Assembly (NCBI GenBank): GCA_001803645.1
Contig: MHDW01000088.1
Location: forward strand, 1-5,838
DNA from: Nitrospirae bacterium GWC2_42_7
Lineage (GTDB): Bacteria > Nitrospirota > Thermodesulfovibrionia > Thermodesulfovibrionales > UBA6898
Reading direction: 5' to 3'
DNA length: 5,838 nt
Both the position numbers and the translations under genes were made by a program. How positions within the stretch are numbered: the stretch's first letter is position 1; every line of letters begins with the position of its first letter. Below, piece after piece: positions 1 through 4,899 of the stretch. The notes beneath the pieces are model-generated. The model had not been told where the DNA came from and made no database searches. It saw only the letters and a list, made by a program, of their open reading frames with translations.

Positions 1-41
1 TACTAATTAGTAGGGAGACATCAGATCACCTTCCCCTTCAT

Positions 42-72
42 CCCCTCCCCTCAAGGGAGGGGAACATTTTTT
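42..72 (+). repeat. GC-rich hairpin with downstream T run; dispersed repeat and/or terminator
   Basis: Perfect 8-bp arms CCCCTCCC (42-49) and GGGAGGGG (55-62) enclose a 5-base loop, followed after four bases by six T residues (67-72). The shape fits a rho-independent terminator for a gene lying left of the window. The same wording (pyrimidine-rich CCCCTCCC, then AAGGGAGGGG, with a CACCTTCCCCTTCATC flank) is also typical of short dispersed repeats that are copied many times in some bacterial genomes. The two readings are compatible. On the minus strand the repeat gives a spurious GGDEGEG peptide. Confidence 0.5.
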
Positions 73-122
73 AATCAATAGAATCCCTCGATTCTTTGCA
101 TCGGGGTTGAACAAAGAAGAAA

Positions 123-153
123 TGTCATTGCCCGACTCGATTGGGCAATCCAG
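123..153. repeat. Single-hairpin copy of a TGTCATT...AATCCAG repeat
   Basis: ATTGCCC (127-133) and GGGCAAT (143-149) form a perfect 7-bp stem with a 9-base loop. The flanks TGTC on the left and CCAG on the right match the left half of the larger element at 4751-4844, which has GTCATTCCCG ... CGGGAATCCAG. This looks like a half-length, diverged copy of the same dispersed repeat family. The core substitution (CATTGCCC for CATTCCCG) is compensated on the other arm, so the stem is kept. Confidence 0.55.
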
Positions 154-228
154 AGATAGAAACTGCCTCTCCTTTATTCTCTGCTCCAATCCCTTCTTTC
201 AGCATTTCACTGATAGTTTCGAGTTCAG

Positions 229-248
229 AATTCAAGAATCATTGAATT
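229..248. promoter_or_regulatory. 20-bp palindrome abutting the promoter; candidate operator
   Basis: AATTCAA (229-235) and TTGAATT (242-248) are perfect 7-bp inverted arms separated by six bases. The palindrome ends three bases before the predicted -35 box at 252. The size, dyad symmetry and placement suit a dimeric transcription factor acting on the downstream diguanylate cyclase gene. No regulator family can be named from the sequence, and AT-rich palindromes of this size can arise by chance. Confidence 0.35.
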
Positions 249-251
249 GTT

Positions 252-280
252 TTGACTCTTTGTCTGAAAATTGGTTTAAT
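252..280 (+). promoter_or_regulatory. Sigma70-type promoter for the diguanylate cyclase gene
   Basis: TTGACT (252-257) matches five of six positions of the -35 consensus. TTTAAT (275-280) matches five of six of the -10 consensus. The spacer is exactly 17 bases. The expected start of transcription is near 286-288, giving a leader of roughly 28 bases that includes the purine-rich GAGGTCAGGA (301-310) just before the ATG at 315. This is the best promoter match seen in the window. Confidence 0.6.
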
Positions 281-314
281 ATAACTAAAATAAGCAAGCA
301 GAGGTCAGGATTGA

Positions 315-1712
315 ATGACTAAGAACGAAATAGCAGTATTAGTTAAAGACAGCAGCCTGATTAAATTCCTCAAAAAATTCTTCAAGAGCAGAAAGACCTA
401 CAGAGCAATTTTTTTTGATAATCCTGCTTTGCTCATGCAGCACTTAAATGAGAATAAGCCCCTTGTGATTATTGTTGAAGCTTCTCTTCTGCCTAAGGTT
501 TCTGACAGGATAACCAAATTCCCCACGATCGCAGTTATTTCAGGAAATATAAAGCTTGGCATAGATAAGGCCGTCTACCATAATGCGAATCGTTATATTT
601 ATAAACCTTTTTTTGAAAATGACCTTGAATATAAACTCGAGAGCATTATCATCGAGAAAGACTCAACAGAGAGATTGAGAAGCGAGTCGAAAGAGCTCGA
701 AGCAATAATTGATCTTACCAATCTCATATCGACCACATTGGACCAGAAAGAAATACTCTTTAGAATTGTGAGAAAGATCTCAGAATTAATGCCTGTTACG
801 AGATGCTCGATAATACGGGTGGACTGGCTGCACAAATATGCCTTTGTTGTGGCTACATTTGAGGACCCGAATATTACAGGCATCAAACTGAGCCTCCGGA
901 AATATCCTGAGATAATCGAGGCGCTCCAGTCTAAAAAACCGGTTATAGTTAAAGATATAATAACAGACCCGATAATGCAGTCAGTAAGAGATATAATCAA
1001 GCCGTTAGGTATCAAATCAATTCTTGTGCTTCCGATAATCTTTCGTGAGAAGGTCATTGGCACTCTTTTTCTCAGGACTTCACGGAAAGTCCATACCTTC
1101 AGTGCAAATGAGGTAAGGCTGCTTAATGCTATTGCTAGTGCCTCGGCCAATGCGCTTTATAATGCATTTCTGTTCGAACAGGTCGAGGATGAGAAAACAA
1201 GACTCGAAAAGCTTGCGATAACCGACTATCTTACAGGCATATTCAATATCAGATACTTTTACCACCGCATAATAGAAGAATTCAGCCGGAGCCAGAGGTA
1301 TGCGTTCCCGGTCAGCTCACTAATGCTTGATATAGACCATTTCAAAAAAGTGAATGATGTTTACGGGCATAAAACAGGCGACATGGTACTTAAGGAATTT
1401 GCTCAGCTTGTTAAAAAACATCTGCGCAAGAGTGATGTCTTTGCAAGGTACGGAGGCGAAGAATTTATTGTTCTTCTGCCACAGACATCTCTTGACGGAG
1501 CAGTAGTTGAGGCTGAAAGAATAAGAAAATGTGTCAAAGACCATAAACTCAAGAGCCTCAAAAACAAGGCTCAGTTGACGGTAAGTATTGGTATTGCGAC
1601 CTATCCTGATCCGAGGATCAAGACACATGATGATCTGATCGCCTGTTCCGATGATGCCCTGTTCACTGCAAAACAGAGGGGAAGAGACCAGATAGTTGTT
1701 TGTGAGAAATGA
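315..1712 (+). CDS. GGDEF diguanylate cyclase with pseudo-receiver and GAF domains
   Basis: This 465-residue protein probably condenses two GTP into cyclic di-GMP; it has no signal peptide or membrane segment and should be cytoplasmic. Residues 1 to about 108 look like a response-regulator receiver, but the usual phosphoacceptor Asp is missing: strand 3 reads VIIVEASLLP with Glu55 near that place, and the N-terminal acidic pair is Lys11-Asp12. The Lys of YIYKP (K97) is kept. Residues about 140-285 form a GAF sensor domain, and a helical linker (about 285-300) leads to the GGDEF domain. That domain looks active: DYLTG (304-308), metal Asp339 and Asp341, Asn347 and Asp356, GGEEF (380-384), SIGIA (424-428), and Lys453/Arg457. 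RKSD (371-374) is a full RxxD inhibitory site at the standard distance, so product inhibition is expected. The start is supported by GAGG/AGGA at 301-310 and the promoter at 252-280. The GAF ligand cannot be named. Confidence 0.93.
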   Translation: MTKNEIAVLVKDSSLIKFLKKFFKSRKTYRAIFFDNPALLMQHLNENKPLVIIVEASLLPKVSDRITKFPTIAVISGNIKLGIDKAVYHNANRYIYKPFFENDLEYKLESIIIEKDSTERLRSESKELEAIIDLTNLISTTLDQKEILFRIVRKISELMPVTRCSIIRVDWLHKYAFVVATFEDPNITGIKLSLRKYPEIIEALQSKKPVIVKDIITDPIMQSVRDIIKPLGIKSILVLPIIFREKVIGTLFLRTSRKVHTFSANEVRLLNAIASASANALYNAFLFEQVEDEKTRLEKLAITDYLTGIFNIRYFYHRIIEEFSRSQRYAFPVSSLMLDIDHFKKVNDVYGHKTGDMVLKEFAQLVKKHLRKSDVFARYGGEEFIVLLPQTSLDGAVVEAERIRKCVKDHKLKSLKNKAQLTVSIGIATYPDPRIKTHDDLIACSDDALFTAKQRGRDQIVVCEK

Positions 1713-1760
1713 ATGTCTGACCACCGGGGTTGCTTTTGTTTCAATAAGTACATCTTTTAA
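1713..1760 (+). other. 15-codon mini-ORF between the two large genes, possible translational relay
   Basis: The ATG directly follows the TGA of the cyclase gene (TGAATG) and opens a 15-codon frame (MSDHRGCFCFNKYIF) that ends with TAA at 1758-1760, six bases before the ATG of the next gene. The next gene has only a weak purine stretch (AAGAAA, 1759-1764) as a ribosome binding site. Ribosomes finishing the cyclase could therefore restart here and hand over to the fusion gene. The mini-ORF is in the same frame as that gene. There is no sign that the peptide itself is conserved, and the layout could be chance. Confidence 0.2.
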
Positions 1761-1766
1761 GAAACA

Positions 1767-4382
1767 ATGGAAATAATAACCTCTCATTTAAACGCTGACT
1801 TTGATGCCCTTGCCTCTATGATCGCAGCAAAGAAACTATATCCAAAAGCTGAGATAGTATTCCCCGGTTCTCAGGAACGGAAACTTCGGGATTTCCTGGA
1901 AGTTTTCAATCCGGTCGAAATTAAGCGCATAAAGGATATTGACTTATCGAAGGTCAGCAGGCTGATTATTGTTGATACAAAAAAACCCGGAAGGATTGGT
2001 CCCCTGTCTGCTGTGCTGAAAAATAAAGAGCTCAGTATCCATATTTATGATCATCATCCTTTTGCAAAAGGAGATATAAGAGGAGAAGTCGAAAAGATCG
2101 AAGAAGTCGGAGCTACAGCAACAATATTCACTGAACTGCTGAAAAATAAGAAATCCCTTCCTTCTCCTATGGAAGCTACGATCCTTGCATTGGGTATATA
2201 CGAGGAAACAGGCTCTCTGCTTTTTCCTTCAACAACCGAGAGAGACCTCCTCGCTGCTGCATATCTGGTCAGAAAGGGAGCAAACCTGAATATAGTATCG
2301 AGCTATATGAAGATCGAAATGAATCCCGAAGAGCTGGACCTTCTTAATGAACTTGTGAAATCAACAAAAGAGATCGTCATAAGGGGCATAAGGGTTGCTG
2401 TTGCCAAGGCCTCCCGTGAGACATACATAGGAGATGCGGCCCATCTTGCGCATAGGATCATGGACATGGAGGACTTTGATGCACTTCTTTTGCTTTTAAA
2501 TATGGAGGGCAAGATACTGATAGTTGCAAGGAGCAGGGCACCTGAACTTAATGTAGCAGAGCTGCTTAAAGAATTCGGCGGTGGCGGGCATCCGACAGCA
2601 GCATCAGCAACCATAGTAGAGGCCTCTGCAGAGGTTGTTTCAGACAAGATCATCAATCTTCTCTCATCATATGTTAAGTATGGCAAGGTTGCATCCGACA
2701 TAATGACCAGCCATGTGATAAGCATACAGTGGGACAGCCCGATCAAAGAAGCAGAAGCCATGATGACAAAGTATGGGATCAACGTTCTTCCTGTCCTTGA
2801 AGGGGAAAAATATGCAGGCCTGATATCAAGGGAGATAGTAGAAAAAGCGCTTTTTCATGGCTTTGGAAAGAACAGATGCATGGATTTCACAACAACTGAT
2901 GCGGTGATTGTTGAACCTGATAGGCCGATAAGAGATATAGAAAGAATTATGATCGAACAGAACCAGAGGTTTATGCCTGTCATAAAGGACGGAAGCGTAA
3001 CAGGCGCTATAACCAGGACTGACCTTCTCAGAGCGCTATATGAAGAATTCCTGAGAAAAAAGCGTCTTGACAAGGAAGATACCATAGAGAGGACTGCTTC
3101 AGGCAGAAATCTGGCAACATCTCTCAGAGATAAACTCCCTGAAGAGATATATAATATACTCAGGACATCAGGAGAGATCGCTGAGGGTATGGGATATACT
3201 GCGTATCTTGTCGGCGGATCAGTAAGAGATCTGCTGCTCGGCGAGGAAAATCTTGATATAGACATAGTAATTGAAGGCGATGGCATAATATTCGCAAAGG
3301 CCTTAAGCGAGAAACTGCAGGCAAAGGTCAGGTCTCACCATAGATTTGGTACTGCGCAGATCATTAAAGACGGGTTGAAATTTGATATCGCAACAGCAAG
3401 GACCGAATATTATGAGTCACCGGCTGCGCTTCCAAAGGTCGAGACCTCATCGATAAAAAAGGACCTTTACAGAAGGGACTTCACTATCAACAGCCTTGCC
3501 GTAAAACTTAACCCAAAGGATTTCGGACTGCTTATTGATTTTTTCGGCGGGCTTCGAGATATAAGAGAAAAGACGATCAGGGCTCTTCACAACCTGAGCT
3601 ATGTAGAAGACCCTACGCGTGCATTCCGCGCAATAAGGTTTGCCGAAAGGTTTGAGTTTAAACTAAGCAAGCACGCAGAGAACCTGATCAAGTCAGCGGT
3701 CAAGATGGACCTTTTTAAAAAACTTTCCGGCTTCAGACTGTATGAAGAAATGCTGATCGCATTTAAAGAGACCAACCCGGTCCGCACTTTAAAAAGACTT
3801 TCTGATTTCGGGCTTCTTAAAGTGATACACCAAAAACTTATTTTTGATAAAAAACTCGAAACAACATTGCTGTCAATGTCTGAGACCCTTGCGTGGTTCA
3901 ACCTGCTTTACCTTGATGAAAAGGTTGATATAGGGGTGCTTTACCTGACTGCGCTTTTGACGAACCTCGATGACAAAAGCAGGAGAGAGGCACTGGACCG
4001 ATTGTCCACACCTTCAGGAATCAAGGCAATAATCCTTAAAAGCATATCGGATTCAGCTGAAATACTGAGACGGCTGCCGTTGAAGGATCCTGTTGAGACA
4101 TACCATCTGCTGATAAACATGAATATTGAAATAATGCTTTTTTCAATGTCACTCACAAAGGACAAGAACAAAAAAAAGGAGATATCCCAATTTCTTGTGG
4201 ATCTCAGGAAGATCAAACCTCTGCTGAAGGGAAGCGACCTGAAAAAACTCGGCATACCTCCCGGCCCTGTATACACTGAAATTTTAAACAGTCTTCTTGA
4301 TGAAAAATTAAGCGGCAGGCTCAAGACCGAAGAGGAAGAAAAAAGATTTGTTATGGAAAATTATGGGCCTGCTAAAAGATAG
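1767..4382 (+). CDS. DHH/DHHA1-CBS-CBS-tRNA nucleotidyltransferase fusion (CCA- or A-adding type)
   Basis: This 871-residue cytoplasmic protein is about twice the size of an ordinary CCA enzyme because three modules are joined. Residues 1-300 are a DHH/DHHA1 phosphoesterase: motif I SHLNADFDA (H7, D11, D13), Asp70 in IIVDT, D95-H96-H97, and GGGGHPTAAS (271-280). The usual TDTG metal Asp is Glu147 (YEETG). Residues about 305-360 and 368-428 are two CBS domains, which in other proteins bind adenine nucleotides. Residues about 475-650 are a class II nucleotidyltransferase: GGSVRD (483-488), the metal pair D497/D499, RFGTA (526-530), RRDFTINSLA (569-578), and EDPTR (614-618), the template for choosing the incoming base. 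The rest is the helical tRNA-binding body. It should add the 3' end of tRNA; whether CCA or only the final A cannot be read from these motifs. The start is fixed by an in-frame TAA at 1758-1760. The ribosome binding site is weak. It lies 54 bases after the cyclase gene, so co-transcription is likely. The domain calls are firm; the role of the DHH part is unknown. Confidence 0.92.
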   Translation: MEIITSHLNADFDALASMIAAKKLYPKAEIVFPGSQERKLRDFLEVFNPVEIKRIKDIDLSKVSRLIIVDTKKPGRIGPLSAVLKNKELSIHIYDHHPFAKGDIRGEVEKIEEVGATATIFTELLKNKKSLPSPMEATILALGIYEETGSLLFPSTTERDLLAAAYLVRKGANLNIVSSYMKIEMNPEELDLLNELVKSTKEIVIRGIRVAVAKASRETYIGDAAHLAHRIMDMEDFDALLLLLNMEGKILIVARSRAPELNVAELLKEFGGGGHPTAASATIVEASAEVVSDKIINLLSSYVKYGKVASDIMTSHVISIQWDSPIKEAEAMMTKYGINVLPVLEGEKYAGLISREIVEKALFHGFGKNRCMDFTTTDAVIVEPDRPIRDIERIMIEQNQRFMPVIKDGSVTGAITRTDLLRALYEEFLRKKRLDKEDTIERTASGRNLATSLRDKLPEEIYNILRTSGEIAEGMGYTAYLVGGSVRDLLLGEENLDIDIVIEGDGIIFAKALSEKLQAKVRSHHRFGTAQIIKDGLKFDIATARTEYYESPAALPKVETSSIKKDLYRRDFTINSLAVKLNPKDFGLLIDFFGGLRDIREKTIRALHNLSYVEDPTRAFRAIRFAERFEFKLSKHAENLIKSAVKMDLFKKLSGFRLYEEMLIAFKETNPVRTLKRLSDFGLLKVIHQKLIFDKKLETTLLSMSETLAWFNLLYLDEKVDIGVLYLTALLTNLDDKSRREALDRLSTPSGIKAIILKSISDSAEILRRLPLKDPVETYHLLINMNIEIMLFSMSLTKDKNKKKEISQFLVDLRKIKPLLKGSDLKKLGIPPGPVYTEILNSLLDEKLSGRLKTEEEEKRFVMENYGPAKR

Positions 4383-4387
4383 AAAAA

Positions 4388-4416
4388 TTGACGCTTTTTC
4401 TTAAATCTGATACGCT
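4388..4416 (+). promoter_or_regulatory. Possible promoter for the small coiled-coil gene
   Basis: TTGACG (4388-4393, five of six matches) is followed after exactly 17 bases by TACGCT (4411-4416, three of six, keeping the key TA and final T). A TG at 4408-4409 gives an extended -10 arrangement that can offset a poor -10 box. A 7-bp inverted repeat, TTTCTTA (4397-4403) and TAAGAAA (4416-4422), spans the -10 region and could bind a regulator. Start of transcription would be near 4423. Read-through from the upstream gene is an equally good explanation for expression. Confidence 0.35.
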
Positions 4417-4432
4417 AAGAAATAATTTTAAC

Positions 4433-4437
4433 AGGAG
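4433..4437 (+). promoter_or_regulatory. Strong Shine-Dalgarno AGGAG of the 83-residue gene
   Basis: AGGAG sits six bases before the ATG at 4444, close to the ideal distance. It is the strongest ribosome binding site in the window and is the main support for treating the short frame behind it as a real gene. Confidence 0.7.
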
Positions 4438-4443
4438 AAAAAT

Positions 4444-4695
4444 ATGGACAGTAAACTTCAGGAAATAGTAGATATTGCCAGCAGTCGGGGGAATCAATAT
4501 GTAAAAGGGGAAGCAACGATCGAACAATTGCCTGAGAAAATAGCCGAACTTGGAGTATTGCTGCTTGAAAAAGCCAAGGTGATTCAGGGCATTGGACTTA
4601 GCGAAGAAAGGCTGAAAGAAGAACTTTTTGAGATACAGAACAAGATTGATGATCTGAGAAAATCAGTTTTCTCTATCAAGCTTAAAACCATATAG
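4444..4695 (+). CDS. Small helical/coiled-coil protein of unknown function
   Basis: I do not recognise this 83-residue protein. It is charged and highly helical in character, with no signal peptide, membrane segment, cysteine pair or obvious catalytic motif. Residues about 31-46 (EKIAELGVLLLEKAKV) form one amphipathic helix, a GIGLS turn follows, and residues about 54-75 (EERLKEELFEIQNKIDDL and on) have the leucine/isoleucine spacing of a short coiled coil, so an oligomeric helical hairpin is likely. The start is well supported by AGGAG at 4433-4437. It lies 61 bases after the fusion gene on the same strand, and 204 bases before the hybrid kinase. It could be an adaptor or a partner of either neighbour, but nothing in the sequence shows which. 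Confidence 0.72.
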   Translation: MDSKLQEIVDIASSRGNQYVKGEATIEQLPEKIAELGVLLLEKAKVIQGIGLSEERLKEELFEIQNKIDDLRKSVFSIKLKTI

Positions 4696-4750
4696 ATAGC
4701 ATGTTGTTCGGACACTTGGAGTTTATAATAGTCCGTACCTTTTTGTAAGT

Positions 4751-4844
4751 GTCATTCCCGTGCTTAAGGCACCTACTGTTGGCGCAGGCGGGAATCCAGC
4801 AGTTTTGAGCCTCTGGATGCCCGACTAAGGATTTCGGGCATGAC
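4751..4844. repeat. 94-bp nested inverted repeat (two hairpins inside one palindrome)
   Basis: Hairpin one has arms ATTCCCG (4754-4760) and CGGGAAT (4789-4795). Hairpin two has arms ATGCCCGA (4817-4824) and TCGGGCAT (4834-4841). The outer ends also pair: GTCATTCCCG (4751-4760) against CGGGCATGAC (4835-4844), with one mismatch. The inner ends pair as well: CGGGAATCCAG (4789-4799) against CTGGATGCCCG (4813-4823), with one mismatch. The whole can fold either as one long stem or as two hairpins. It belongs to the widespread class of small non-coding repeats with ATTCCC...GGGAAT cores, comparable in design to the neisserial dRS3/NEMIS elements. It encodes no protein. It fills the gap between the small gene and the kinase gene and would appear in the kinase leader if transcription starts upstream. 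Confidence 0.8.
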
Positions 4845-4899
4845 GGATAAAGGACGAGAGCTTGTAATACTATTTAGATACTGTTAATCATGCAATAAA

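Noticed and set aside
85..106. Stem CCC-T-CGAT / ATCGGGG between the first two repeats
   Set aside because: The stem is only seven base pairs with a bulged T and no T run follows, so neither a terminator nor a structured RNA can be claimed.
7..189. 60-codon minus-strand open frame with a GGDEGEG peptide
   Set aside because: The GGDEGEG part is simply the translation of the GC-rich repeat and has nothing to do with GGDEF domains; the rest covers the second hairpin repeat.
107..322. 71-codon plus-strand open frame starting with TTG
   Set aside because: It runs through the hairpin repeat at 123-153, the palindrome and the promoter, overlaps the cyclase start by eight bases, and its protein has no recognisable pattern. 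It is best read as non-coding.
599..1787. Three long minus-strand open frames opposite the cyclase gene
   Set aside because: The plus-strand protein has complete domain motifs across this region; the minus-strand frames are serine- and isoleucine-rich shadows without motifs.
2303..4324. Minus-strand open frames of 100-159 codons opposite the fusion gene
   Set aside because: All are antisense to well-conserved catalytic and CBS motifs and have the serine-rich, low-complexity composition of shadow frames.
4724..4729. Perfect TATAAT as a promoter for the kinase gene
   Set aside because: No acceptable -35 box lies 16-18 bases upstream and there is no TG extension, so a consensus -10 alone in an AT-rich gap is not enough.
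4709..4745. Possible terminator after the small gene: CGGAC/GTCCG arms followed by CCTTTTTG
   Set aside because: The stem is only five base pairs with a 17-base loop and the T run is short and offset. An overlapping alternative pairing (GACACTT 4711-4717 with AAGTGTC 4747-4753) is equally weak.
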